Below are positions 41,758-50,626 of a DNA stretch of 64,000 nt, in pieces. This stretch comes from Bacillota bacterium (GTDB lineage: Bacteria > Bacillota > Clostridia > Christensenellales > SZUA-584). Where the stretch lies: positions 1-64,000 of the forward strand of contig JAEZJG010000014.1 of the NCBI GenBank assembly GCA_023415795.1, read 5' to 3'. The position numbers and the translations under genes were made by a program. The stretch's first letter is position 1; every line of letters begins with the position of its first letter. The notes below the pieces were generated by a model. The model was not told where the DNA came from. It was given only the letters and a program-made list of their open reading frames with translations, and did not search any database.

Positions 41758-42489
41758 TCAGAAGAATTTTGCGGGATCCTTCCACTTGCCGTCCACCTTG
41801 TATTCGAAGTGCAGATGGCTGGGAAGATCCAGCTCTTTGGGCAGCTCGCCCACCTTGCCGATGGTATCGCCCGCGTTGACCTTGTCACCCTCGGCAACCG
41901 TCAGCTCACCAAGCCCCGAATAGATCGTTTCGGATTTGTCGGAGTGGGATATGATGACCACGCCGCCGTCCGCTTCGTTGGTGTATGCCTCGGATACCGT
42001 ACCGGACATCGCCGCAATGACACTCGCACCCTTGTCTGCCTGAATGTCCACACCGTTATGTGTCGCCCAGACATTGAGCGATGCGTAGAATACCAGCTCA
42101 TCACCCGAAAAGCTGTTGATGATCTTTCCGTCCGCTGGTTTTTTCAGCTTGATAGAGCCGCCGCCGTTGTTTGAGGGCTTTTTGGTGGCTGTGGGCGCTG
42201 CCGTGGCTGTGGGCGCTATGGTGGGGGACGCCGAGGGGCTGGGCTTGGGAGTCAGCATAGCCAGCTCGTCATCCAGCGACGTTCCTTCGTTGATCGAGAC
42301 ACCCTGGTCGTTATCGCCTATCTGAGTCTGGCCGCCGTCGTCCCGCGGCCATGCGATAATGGCCGTGATGCCTGCCGCTGCCACACATAAAAAGATCAGT
42401 ACGTACAGACCCTGCTTTTGCAGAAACGTCTTGACGTTCTGCCGGTTTATTCTCTTAGTGATTTTTTCCTTGAAGTTCTTCATGTCCAT
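41758..42489 (-). CDS. spoIIQ: SpoIIQ-like M23 peptidase-fold sporulation protein
   Basis: Forespore membrane protein whose LytM domain meets SpoIIIAH across the intermembrane space during engulfment. One membrane span near residues 29-48, a Pro/Thr/Ala-rich linker (PSASPTIAPTATAAPTAT), then an M23 domain. The zinc ligands look complete (THNGVDI and SHLHFEY), unlike the Bacillus protein but as in clostridial SpoIIQ, so it may be an active endopeptidase. The ATG with GGAGG nine bases upstream is preferred. spoIID and murA lie upstream on the same strand, which supports the name. Confidence 0.88.
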   Translation of the reverse strand: MDMKNFKEKITKRINRQNVKTFLQKQGLYVLIFLCVAAAGITAIIAWPRDDGGQTQIGDNDQGVSINEGTSLDDELAMLTPKPSPSASPTIAPTATAAPTATKKPSNNGGGSIKLKKPADGKIINSFSGDELVFYASLNVWATHNGVDIQADKGASVIAAMSGTVSEAYTNEADGGVVIISHSDKSETIYSGLGELTVAEGDKVNAGDTIGKVGELPKELDLPSHLHFEYKVDGKWKDPAKFF

Positions 42490-42511
42490 TGTTTCACACC
42501 TCCACGCAATC

Positions 42512-42540
42512 ATCTTTCCCTTTTTTAGAGAAAAACATAC
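42512..42540 (-). promoter_or_regulatory. Candidate sigma-F promoter of spoIIQ
   Basis: On the minus strand GTATG, 15 bases, GGGAAAGAT fits the sigma-F pattern (GyATA / GGnnAnAnT) except for one -10 and one -35 base. Transcription would begin just before the GGAGG site, leaving a very short leader. Confidence 0.3.
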
Positions 42541-42658
42541 AAGGTAAAAATAATGCGATTATCAGGTGGAAAAGAAAATGACGCGTCAGCGCCATGCAGC
42601 TTTCATTAAAGCCCTCATATTAAGACATGTGGAGAGAGTTTGGGACTAAAGGAAAAGT

Positions 42659-43675
42659 TTATTTTATAGTAACGCCGGAGAAGTAGTGTGTGAGTATTTC
42701 TGTGTAGCTTGCACCTTTTTTAGCCATGGCATTCGCACCTGTCTGGCTCATGCCTACGCCGTGTCCGAAGCCCACTGTGTCAAACGTGATATTGCTGGCG
42801 GACTGCTTGATGGTGAAGTTGGCGGAATTCAGACCAAACACCTCGCGCACCTCCCGCCCGGTGAATGTCTGGCTGCCGATCTCAATGCTTTCCACACGCC
42901 CGCTGTCATACCGGACCACCGCGCCGATCAGCGGAACACCGTCAAACTTGAGACCAGAGGAATATTTTTGCATCTTGCTTTTGAAATCGCTCACAGAGAC
43001 AGTAATCTCGCCGTAGTAATTGCGTGAATCCTCTTCGCCATCGCTTTCCACACTGCGCAGATAGGGCAGCGCCTGTGGGTAGACGTTCTCGCTGTCCTCC
43101 GTGCGTCCGCCCGAGGAGGCGTGGTAGAACACTTGAATTTCTTGATCGTCGTAGTAGATTTCCTGACCGGCAGTAGAATTGACCGCTTCAGTAATTTTGT
43201 CGAGGTTAGCTGTCTTATTGTCGCCCCAATTCTTTGACATCTCGGCATCCGTGACGTAAGCCTGGCAATGCCCGCTGTCGGTGCAGATATCTGCCCCTTT
43301 GTGGGCAGAACAGCCTCCTCTGTTGCACTTGTACATGGTGTAGGTACGCGCTGCAACAGCCTGTGCCTTGAGCGCCTCCGGTTCATATGATGCGGGCATT
43401 TCGCCCGCTACCACCCCGATGAGATATTGCTCCAGCGGCATGTCGGTGAGTGTGCCGTCCAGCCACACCGTGATGGTGGGGTTATCGTCTGCGCTGATCC
43501 CGCCGACCACCTCGAAGTCGGGCGAGCCGGGTGCGGCAGAGGCAGACGGCGGCTGCGGCGCTTGCCGTTTTGTGGTGAGCACGCTGATGGCGGGATAAAG
43601 TATGGCCAGCAGCACGAAAAGAATGATGCCCAACAACACCATACCTTCCGGGCTTAATCGGCTGGATCTTCTCAT
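42659..43675 (-). CDS. spoIID: SpoIID, sporulation lytic transglycosylase
   Basis: Mother-cell enzyme that cuts glycan strands during engulfment, working with SpoIIP and SpoIIM. N-terminal membrane span (residues 12-32), then the SpoIID domain: the catalytic Glu is in VVAGEMPASYEPEALKAQAVAARTY; SSGGRTEDSENVY and GFGHGVGMSQTGANAMAKKG are conserved blocks. A Cys/His cluster (CNRGGCSAH, CTDSGHC) may bind metal. The ATG eight bases after GGAGG is preferred; a GTG three codons earlier overlaps that site. Confidence 0.96.
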   Translation of the reverse strand: MRRSSRLSPEGMVLLGIILFVLLAILYPAISVLTTKRQAPQPPSASAAPGSPDFEVVGGISADDNPTITVWLDGTLTDMPLEQYLIGVVAGEMPASYEPEALKAQAVAARTYTMYKCNRGGCSAHKGADICTDSGHCQAYVTDAEMSKNWGDNKTANLDKITEAVNSTAGQEIYYDDQEIQVFYHASSGGRTEDSENVYPQALPYLRSVESDGEEDSRNYYGEITVSVSDFKSKMQKYSSGLKFDGVPLIGAVVRYDSGRVESIEIGSQTFTGREVREVFGLNSANFTIKQSASNITFDTVGFGHGVGMSQTGANAMAKKGASYTEILTHYFSGVTIK

Positions 43676-43719
43676 TAACGACACCTCCTATGTAGCAGTT
43701 TATTAATGAGACAGGCTGT

Positions 43720-45009
43720 TTATGTCTCCCGCCGTACGTGTGCCCCCAATTGAGTCAGTTTATCCTCAAAATTTTCGTAGCCCCGATCCATGTGATGGAT
43801 ATCCTTGAGCACCGTTTCACCGTCGGCCAGCAGACCCGCAATGCACAGCGCTGCGCCCGCCCGCAGATCGGTCACCGTTACTTCTGCACCGGAAAGCCGT
43901 CCGCAGCCGTTGACGACGGCGGTGTTTCCCGCAACCGTAATGTCTGCGCCCATTTTTTGCAGCTCCGGAACGTGCAAGAAACGATTCTCAAATACCGTCT
44001 CGTTGATGGTGCTGACCCCGTCTGCAAGGCAGCAGGCCGCCATGAAGGGCGCTTGCATGTCTGTAGGAAAGCCGGGGAAGGGTGAGGAGACAACGGACAT
44101 GGGATGCGCGCCGTGTCCGCACACGCGTAAACCACCCGTATAAGGAAAAATCTCCGCGCCCGCCTCCGCAAGCTTTAGGCTGACAGGGCGCAGATGCTCA
44201 TGCTGCGCTCCATCCAGCCGAACATCACCGCCTGTCACAGCGGCAGCAACCATGAGTGTGCCCGCTTCAATGCGGTCGGTGATGGGTGTATAGTCTGTGC
44301 CGTGAAGCTCAGGCACGCCCTCAATCACAATGCGGCTGTCAGATGACAGCTGCACCTTGGCGCCCATCGCGTTCAGAAAAGCTGCGAGATCGTGTATCTC
44401 CGGCTCGGTGGCCGCGCCCACGATGGTGGTGATGCCCTGTGCGGTGGCAGCAGCCATCATGAGGTTCTCCGTAGCGCCCACAGAGGGGTAATCAAGGCAC
44501 ACTGTCGCGCCGCGAAGTGTGCTGCACCATGTGTGCACGTGCCCAGAGACGGTGATGCTGCGGGCCCCCAGCGCTTTAAAGCCTGCGAGGTGCAGATCTA
44601 TGGGGCGCTGACCGATGCGGCAGCCGCCCGGCATTGGTATTGTGACGCAGCCCTCACGCGCCAGCAACGGCCCCATGAACAAAAAGGAAGCGCGCAGCCT
44701 GCTGACCATGTTTTCGTTGGGCGATGTGGTCTTGATCGTGCTCGCGGTGATGAAAACGTTATTGTCTTCCATTATAACCCGTGCCCCGAAGGTGCGCAGC
44801 AGCGAAATCATATTTTTTACGTCGCTGATTTCCGGCACGCGCCTGATGGTGACGGTGTCGCGCGTCAGAAGGCAGGCGGCCAGTATGGGCAGTACAGCGT
44901 TTTTTGACGTACTGATACGGCAAGAGCCGTAAAGCGGACCGCCGCCCGTGATAACGAGATGCCTGCCTTTTTTGGATGTTGCGGATGTTTCACTCAAAGC
45001 TGTTTTCAC
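43720..45009 (-). CDS. murA: UDP-N-acetylglucosamine 1-carboxyvinyltransferase
   Basis: First committed step of peptidoglycan synthesis: transfers enolpyruvate from PEP to UDP-GlcNAc. The active-site Cys, target of fosfomycin, is present in PGGCRIGQRPIDLHL. Other blocks are STSKNAVLPILAA, DYPSVGATENLMMAAA and TDMQAPFMA. Its position before spoIID mirrors that of a murA gene next to spoIID in other Firmicutes. The start is uncertain: GTG at 45009 or a TTG 12 bases later, with GAGG serving either. Confidence 0.95.
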   Translation of the reverse strand: MKTALSETSATSKKGRHLVITGGGPLYGSCRISTSKNAVLPILAACLLTRDTVTIRRVPEISDVKNMISLLRTFGARVIMEDNNVFITASTIKTTSPNENMVSRLRASFLFMGPLLAREGCVTIPMPGGCRIGQRPIDLHLAGFKALGARSITVSGHVHTWCSTLRGATVCLDYPSVGATENLMMAAATAQGITTIVGAATEPEIHDLAAFLNAMGAKVQLSSDSRIVIEGVPELHGTDYTPITDRIEAGTLMVAAAVTGGDVRLDGAQHEHLRPVSLKLAEAGAEIFPYTGGLRVCGHGAHPMSVVSSPFPGFPTDMQAPFMAACCLADGVSTINETVFENRFLHVPELQKMGADITVAGNTAVVNGCGRLSGAEVTVTDLRAGAALCIAGLLADGETVLKDIHHMDRGYENFEDKLTQLGAHVRRET

Positions 45010-45149
45010 CTCATCTTTAGGATCATGTCGTTATTTTGTCCGCCAAAAGTCAAAATAAAGCGATGTAAAAATTGCATTTCAGTGCGCAGTTCGCAAAGCT
45101 TGATTGCAGACATATGGTTGTTATGGCTTGTATGTATTATAATCAGCCT

Positions 45150-45851
45150 ATGGAATATAGCATCAATACCGCTGGAGGTGCGCTGGAATATACGCTGGTG
45201 CGCCGCAGAATGAAAAACATGCGTATACGTGTAACAGCAGAGCAGCGCGTGATGGTGTCCGCACCGCATCGATGTGCGCAAAGCATCATTAGCGCGTTTG
45301 TGCGCGACAACGAGGCGTTTATACGCAAACAGCTGAGTAATATGGAAGCGCGTCGCGTGCGGTGTTACCCTGTGTCGTACAGCGATGGTGACACCTTTTG
45401 TCTGCTGGGGCACAGGGCGCTGTTGCGGGTATTGCCTGCAGCGCGCTCGTCAGCGGTATATGAAGGTGGCGTACTAACGCTGTTTGTCCCACCCGAGGGC
45501 TGTGCGAAAACACAGTTTTTGCGCTGGATGAGAGGGCAGGCGCGCGTGGTGTTTGCGCAGAGGCTGGCCGCTATGAGTACTCTTTTTTTGGATAGCGGCG
45601 GGATAACACTGAGTGTTAAGAATATGCTGACCCGTTGGGGGAGCATCAACCCGGCACGGCGGCGCGTATCGCTGACGGTACACCTGATGCGCTGCGATCC
45701 GGAACTGATCGACTACGTGATCGCACATGAGCTGTGCCACTTGAACTGCCGCAGCCATTCAACCGCGTTTTATCGTGCGCTGGAGGCGCATTATCCTAAC
45801 CGCCGAGAGATGGACAAAAGGCTGGAAGCCTACGGTCTTGTGGATTACTAA
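45150..45851 (+). CDS. YgjP/DUF45-type zinc metallopeptidase
   Basis: The C-terminal half has the zinc-protease signature IAHELCHLNCRSHSTAFY with HExxH, then the third-ligand region. The N-terminal half (LEYTLVRRRMKNMRIRVTAEQRVMVSAP) is the beta-rich part of the DUF45 family, and MLTRWGSINPARRRVSL is another family block. Cellular role unknown; relatives cluster with restriction or nucleic-acid genes. The start is unclear because no ribosome site is seen; a TATAAT at 45138-45143 only six bases before this ATG hints at a leaderless message or a later start. Confidence 0.85.
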   Translation: MEYSINTAGGALEYTLVRRRMKNMRIRVTAEQRVMVSAPHRCAQSIISAFVRDNEAFIRKQLSNMEARRVRCYPVSYSDGDTFCLLGHRALLRVLPAARSSAVYEGGVLTLFVPPEGCAKTQFLRWMRGQARVVFAQRLAAMSTLFLDSGGITLSVKNMLTRWGSINPARRRVSLTVHLMRCDPELIDYVIAHELCHLNCRSHSTAFYRALEAHYPNRREMDKRLEAYGLVDY

Positions 45852-45944
45852 CCTCTGTGTTGCATTCGGTGCTTCGCACAAAACGCGACCGTTAATAATA
45901 ATATAATTCTGAATCCAAAAAAACAGAATACGGAGGTGACGCGG

Positions 45945-46148
45945 ATGGATAGTATTGTTTGCGAGCTGAGGGAAAACATCGACGAGATCGTCACGGTATT
46001 CCTGACGTGCACGTGCCTGACGGGCGTATTGGTGGGAGTGTCGGATGATGCCTGCAAGCTTATATGCAGGAGCAGCGGACAGGTGAGAGGACGCGGGCGT
46101 ATCACGGTGTGCCGCATTGATGACATACAAGCGATAACGGTTTGCTAA
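45945..46148 (+). CDS. Small Cys-rich protein, Sm-like pattern, unknown function
   Basis: 67 residues, not recognised with confidence. It has alternating hydrophobic beta-strand pattern (IDEIVTVFLTCTCLTGVLVGVSDDACKLI ... GRITVCRIDDIQAITV) and six Cys. The layout (short helix, then five strands, with a strand-turn ending in an isoleucine-rich segment) recalls small Sm-like or spore-associated proteins of Clostridia. GGAGG eight bases before the ATG and a strong terminator just after argue that it is a real, separately transcribed gene. Confidence 0.65.
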   Translation: MDSIVCELRENIDEIVTVFLTCTCLTGVLVGVSDDACKLICRSSGQVRGRGRITVCRIDDIQAITVC

Positions 46149-46169
46149 GCTACATAGATGATGGGGACT

Positions 46170-46205
46170 ATAATACCGTCCGACTTCCGGGCGGTATTAT
46201 ATTTT
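46170..46205 (+). terminator. Terminator after the small Cys-rich gene
   Basis: A 13-bp stem (ATAATACCGTCCG with CGGGCGGTATTAT, one G-U) around a 5-base loop, then ATTTTG. Confidence 0.85.
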
Positions 46206-46235
46206 GTTGGAGAACCACCGGTTTGCAAATAGCGA

Positions 46236-46264
46236 TTGTTGCAATTGGAAATATGCAGTATAAT
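46236..46264 (+). promoter_or_regulatory. Promoter of lemA
   Basis: TTGTTG, 17 bases, TATAAT, ending 32 bp before the lemA start. Confidence 0.7.
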
Positions 46265-46296
46265 GAGTGTAACTTCATGAAAGGGAGTGAAATAGC

Positions 46297-46851
46297 ATGT
46301 TAATCGGTATTATTATCGGTGCGGTGATACTCATACTCATCATATGGTTCATCGCTTCATACAACGGCTTTGTCAGGCTGAAGAACAGCATTGAGGAAGC
46401 GTTCTCGACGATGGACGTCTATCTGAAAAAGAGGTATGACCTGATTCCCAATCTGGTGGAGACGGTAAAGGGCTATGCCAAGCATGAGAAGGAAACGCTG
46501 GAGCGCGTGATGGCTGCACGCAACGCGGCTGCCTCGGCGACGACGATGGAGGGGCGAATTGAAGGCGAGAATATGCTTCAAGGCACCTTGAAGAGCTTGT
46601 TCGCTGTGGCAGAGGCTTATCCAGACCTCAAGGCCAACACAAACTTCTTGGAATTGCAGGGTGACCTTCGCCGTATTGAAGATGAGATCGCGAACTCCAG
46701 AAAGTACTATAATGCCATCGTAAAAACATACAATACCAAGCGCGAAGTGTTCCCCAGCTCTATCATAGCGGGAATGTTCCGTTTTGAGAAGAAGCCGCTG
46801 TTTGAAGTGGCTGCTGCGGCGGAGCGCGAGAACGTCCGCGTACAGTTCTGA
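46297..46851 (+). CDS. lemA: LemA-family membrane protein
   Basis: One N-terminal membrane span (IIIGAVILILIIWFIASYNGFV) followed by a four-helix bundle. Family blocks: LKKRYDLIPNLVETVKGYAKHEKETLE, YPDLKANTNFLELQGDLRRIEDEIA and YYNAIVKTYNTKREVFPS. The molecular role is not settled. AAAGGGAG stands upstream. The following DUF2207 gene is its usual partner. Confidence 0.96.
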   Translation: MLIGIIIGAVILILIIWFIASYNGFVRLKNSIEEAFSTMDVYLKKRYDLIPNLVETVKGYAKHEKETLERVMAARNAAASATTMEGRIEGENMLQGTLKSLFAVAEAYPDLKANTNFLELQGDLRRIEDEIANSRKYYNAIVKTYNTKREVFPSSIIAGMFRFEKKPLFEVAAAAERENVRVQF

Positions 46852-46942
46852 TATACAGCATAAGGTAATAAGCGGCGCATCGGGAAACGGGTGCGCCGTT
46901 TTCTCCTGCGTGGGGATGCCGTGCGAAGAAGGGGAGGTTGGA

Positions 46943-48880
46943 ATGAAAAGGATACTGCTTGCGGTGGTGGCGGCGGCGTTGTTGTTGGTGTGCTTTCCCA
47001 TGGCAGCCAGCGCTGATGAAGCGTATGATATCACAGACTACGACGTGCACATTATCGTGTCGGAAAACAACGTGATCGATGTGGTGGAAAGGCTGACGCT
47101 GAACTTTAAAGAAGAGCGTCACGGCTTCTATTACTATATGCAGGACAGGGGCACTGCGTATCGGGAAGTGAACGGCAAGCCAGATTCCGTACGCTACCGT
47201 TACAAGGTAACCGATTTTAATGTGCTGGGCTATGAGTATGAGCTGGATCGCGAAAATGGTGACTACGACGGCGACAGCTACCTTCGGGCGAAGATCGGCA
47301 GTGCTGATTCACTGGTAAAGGGTGAGCAGGTTTACGTAATCTCTTATAAGTGTAACCTGGGTGACAACGGGCAGGATGCATTCGACGAGTTCTACCGCAA
47401 TCTGATACTCACCCACTCAGGCGATACCATTGCCAACGCAAGCTTCATCATCGAGCTGCCGAAAGATTTTGATACGTCTGCGGTCAGCTTCACGCTAGGC
47501 GCTTATGGAGCGGCTACAGGAGAGGGCGTTGAGTGGGAGCGGGACGGTAACGCGATTAAGGGGCACATCACGCGTCCGATGGCCGGCGGCGAGATACTGA
47601 CCGCAAGGCTGCAGCTGCCGGACGATTATTTCACGGGGGAGTCGGACCCGGAGGCGGCATGGAACGTATTCGTGTTCGTGCTGACCGGCGCGTGTGTGCT
47701 GCTGGCAGCGCTGCTCTGGCTGATGGTTGGGCGGGATGAGCCTGTATTCGCCACTGTCGAGTTCTACGCTCCGGATGGCATGACGCCTGCTGAGGCCGGA
47801 TATATCATCGATGGCTGCGTGGACAACAAGGATGTGGTCGCGCTGATACTGTACTGGGCAGACAAGGGCTATCTGGATATCGTCCAGCGGGATAAGCACG
47901 AGTTTGACTTCGTGAAAAAGCGCGAGCCGGAGGGCTTGAAGGGCTTTGAGCGCACGATGTTCAGCAAGCTTTTTGCCGGCGGAGATACTGTATCCGTCAG
48001 CTCTTTGAAGTATACCTTCTATAACACGATGGAGGCGACCAAAACAGGCGTGACCAACCACTTCGAAGGGTCGAAGGAACGCCGTGTGTTTACCAAAGCG
48101 TCTAAAAGCGCACGCGGCTGGATGAGCCTGATTACGGTGCTGCCCATCGCGGTGACGCTTTTTCGCAATGCGTACGCGGACAGCGACTTTATGACCGCGG
48201 CGATAGTTACGGTGTTGATGGGTCTGCTGATTTTCGTGCCGGTGTTTATGTTGGTGAGGCTGCTGGAAAAATGGCGGTCCACCAACTCTGGCAAAAAGAC
48301 GGTGATGCTGGTGGTGTCAATACTGCTGCTGGTTGCGATGCTGACGCTCTACATACTCGCCGTGCCCGGTATGTTCCCCACTGTGGATATCACGGGGACG
48401 GCGGTAACGGCGGTTGCAACCGTGATACTGCTGCTGCTGACGGTGATTATGCGCAAGCGCACGCAGCAGGGCAGCCAGTGGTATGGCAAGCTGCTGGGCT
48501 TTAAGAACTTCATCGACAAGGCAGAGAAGGACAGGATACAAATGCTGGTGGAGGAGAACCCTTCGTATTACTACAACGTTCTTCCCTATGCCTACGTGCT
48601 GGGTGTCACGGACAAGTGGGCGAAGAACTTTGAGAGCATAGGGCTGCAGCCGCCGAGCTGGTATCACGGCTATTACGGCTCTCCGATGTTCAATACGATG
48701 TTGTTTACCTCAATGCTGACGCATAACATGAACAGCTTCCAAAGCGCGATGACCTCCAAACCGTCTTCAGGCGGCAGCAGCGGGTTTGGCGGCGGCGGAT
48801 ATTCCGGCGGCGGTTTTAGCGGCGGCGGTGGTTTCTCCGGCGGCGGCTTTGGCGGCGGCGGTGCGGGCGGCAGCTGGTAA
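46943..48880 (+). CDS. DUF2207 membrane protein with Gly-rich tail
   Basis: Signal peptide (MKRILLAVVAAALLLVCFPMAASA), an extracytoplasmic domain of about 200 residues (residues 25-235, beginning EAYDITDYDVHIIVSENNVIDV), one membrane span, a cytoplasmic winged-helix-like part, two further spans near 420-500, and a C-terminal GGGGYSGGGFSGGGG tail ending in SW. Such LemA/DUF2207 pairs are common and thought to act in the envelope; the Gly-rich tail could bind or self-assemble. The ATG with GGGGAGG upstream is preferred to upstream in-frame codons that would run into lemA. Confidence 0.9.
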   Translation: MKRILLAVVAAALLLVCFPMAASADEAYDITDYDVHIIVSENNVIDVVERLTLNFKEERHGFYYYMQDRGTAYREVNGKPDSVRYRYKVTDFNVLGYEYELDRENGDYDGDSYLRAKIGSADSLVKGEQVYVISYKCNLGDNGQDAFDEFYRNLILTHSGDTIANASFIIELPKDFDTSAVSFTLGAYGAATGEGVEWERDGNAIKGHITRPMAGGEILTARLQLPDDYFTGESDPEAAWNVFVFVLTGACVLLAALLWLMVGRDEPVFATVEFYAPDGMTPAEAGYIIDGCVDNKDVVALILYWADKGYLDIVQRDKHEFDFVKKREPEGLKGFERTMFSKLFAGGDTVSVSSLKYTFYNTMEATKTGVTNHFEGSKERRVFTKASKSARGWMSLITVLPIAVTLFRNAYADSDFMTAAIVTVLMGLLIFVPVFMLVRLLEKWRSTNSGKKTVMLVVSILLLVAMLTLYILAVPGMFPTVDITGTAVTAVATVILLLLTVIMRKRTQQGSQWYGKLLGFKNFIDKAEKDRIQMLVEENPSYYYNVLPYAYVLGVTDKWAKNFESIGLQPPSWYHGYYGSPMFNTMLFTSMLTHNMNSFQSAMTSKPSSGGSSGFGGGGYSGGGFSGGGGFSGGGFGGGGAGGSW

Positions 48881-48897
48881 GAAATTGCACAACTTTG

Positions 48898-48923
48898 AAA
48901 GGGCTTGGCTTCAAGCCCTTTTT
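48898..48923 (+). terminator. Terminator of the lemA operon
   Basis: AAAGGGCTTG, loop GCTT, CAAGCCCTTT, then TT; perfect 10-bp stem just after the stop codon. Confidence 0.9.
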
Positions 48924-49098
48924 ATGTTGTCGATAGAGAAATATTGAGATAGATAGTTTCAGTATTAACGAATTGTCGAGTTTATGCCGATAAAATTAGA
49001 GTAGGCATCTCGGCTGATTTTGTGGTTCCAACCGTAAAGTCAGCTAGCGATAACCTGGATTATACAGATATTAATAAGCAACACAGGAGTCCGGACAA

Positions 49099-50610
49099 AT
49101 GCTACAGTTTATTTCATTTTCTATTATATTTGGGGGCTTGATGTTTATATGGACTTTTGTTTATTTAAACAGAAGTCATGACAAGAAGAATCAATCATTT
49201 TTGTATTTTCTGACGGTTATTATACTCTGGATAGTTCTGAGTGTCAGCAACAGATTTAATGATACGTCCGCTTTTAGTATTGTTGTGAAAACAGTCTATT
49301 GGTATAGCATGCTGACAATGGCGCTCTTTTTTCTGAATTTCGTTTACCGAATGACAAACAGAAACCAAGATGCGGTTTATTTTATATTAGTAATTGTCGT
49401 TATACTCACAATAGCCGCACGATATCTGTTCCCCATGGACTATAAGAACCCCACCTTCTGGCGATTGTCGCACCCGATTGTGGCACCTTTAATGTCCACA
49501 ATCTTTTCGCTGCCAGCCGTGTATGCGTTATACCTTCTTGTTATGGATTATATTAAAACGAAGGATAAGAGGGTTAAAGCGCAATATATGAATGTCTTTA
49601 TCGGTACGGGGTTTGCGCTGATTATCAGCGTTCTGTCTGAGTATGTATTGCCGACGCTGTTCAACATCAATTTGAATCTGTCGCTTATGTATTACGCTTA
49701 TTTCGTGTTTGTATTGTTTATATTTATATCCATTATGCGGCATCGGCTGCTGAATATTCAATCCGATTATATTTATAGGCGGCTGTTCCTAAATTCAAAC
49801 GAAGGTATTATCATCGTCAACAGGAATGCGAGAATAATTAATATAAACAATTTGGCGAAGCAGATACTGGGAGACGGCAAAATAAATGCCGGTGATGTGC
49901 TGACCAATTTTATAAAGGAGTATTCCTTTGAGCCAGACTATACTCAGCAGGAAATGGAGATTGATGCAAATGAAAAGGCTCGATATATCAAGATAACACA
50001 GCATGCGATTGATACCGAGCATAAGGGGTCTGCAAAATTGGTGGTTATTTCAGATATCTCGGAGGCAAAACGAAGCCTGCAGCGAGAGAAGGATATACTG
50101 GTTGAGAAATCAAATATCGATCAACTGACAGAGGTTTATAATAAGCAATTTTTTTTAGAGAAGTATTGTAATGAAAAGCACTTAGAGACAGATATGTCGC
50201 TGCTGTTTGTTGACGTGGACGGTTTTAAGAAGATTAATGATGAGCACGGCCATCTTTTTGGTGATAGAGTTTTAGCGCATGTTGCTTCCCGTATTAAGTG
50301 CAACGTTCGCAAAGATACAGAAATCATCCGCTTTGGTGGAGACGAGTTTATCATACTGTTGACGGACGCGGCTATCACACAGGCATGCGCTGTGGCTGAA
50401 AGGATACGCTGTGCTGTGGGAGAAGCCAGCTTTTACGAAGGCAGCCGTTTAGTGAGGGTAACTGTGAGCATTGGCGTGATGCATGGGACTGCTTCGGTGA
50501 AAGAGCTGCTGACTAAAGCAGACATGGCTATGTACCGCTCAAAGGGCAAAGGCAAAAACACCGTTACCATTTATTCTGAGAATGAAGGCGGCGGCAGTGT
50601 TTGTCCCTAG
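49099..50610 (+). CDS. Membrane-bound diguanylate cyclase (7TM-PAS-GGDEF)
   Basis: Makes cyclic di-GMP from GTP. Residues 1-215 hold seven hydrophobic segments of the 7TM histidine-kinase-sensor type. A PAS-like domain follows (NEGIIIVNRNARIININNLAKQI, to about 325), then a GGDEF domain with the intact motif FGGDEFIILL and the DVDGFKKINDEHGHLFGD block that binds metal and GTP. The allosteric I-site (RxxD before GGDEF) reads RKDT, so product feedback inhibition is probably lost. AGGAG upstream. AT-rich codon use in the membrane part differs from the neighbours. No EAL partner is in the window. Confidence 0.93.
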   Translation: MLQFISFSIIFGGLMFIWTFVYLNRSHDKKNQSFLYFLTVIILWIVLSVSNRFNDTSAFSIVVKTVYWYSMLTMALFFLNFVYRMTNRNQDAVYFILVIVVILTIAARYLFPMDYKNPTFWRLSHPIVAPLMSTIFSLPAVYALYLLVMDYIKTKDKRVKAQYMNVFIGTGFALIISVLSEYVLPTLFNINLNLSLMYYAYFVFVLFIFISIMRHRLLNIQSDYIYRRLFLNSNEGIIIVNRNARIININNLAKQILGDGKINAGDVLTNFIKEYSFEPDYTQQEMEIDANEKARYIKITQHAIDTEHKGSAKLVVISDISEAKRSLQREKDILVEKSNIDQLTEVYNKQFFLEKYCNEKHLETDMSLLFVDVDGFKKINDEHGHLFGDRVLAHVASRIKCNVRKDTEIIRFGGDEFIILLTDAAITQACAVAERIRCAVGEASFYEGSRLVRVTVSIGVMHGTASVKELLTKADMAMYRSKGKGKNTVTIYSENEGGGSVCP

Positions 50611-50626
50611 AATCGCAAATGCTGTA

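Noticed and set aside
46784..46942. Longer start for the DUF2207 gene, overlapping lemA
   Set aside because: It would place about 53 extra residues before a clear signal peptide; the ATG at 46943 has GGGGAGG.
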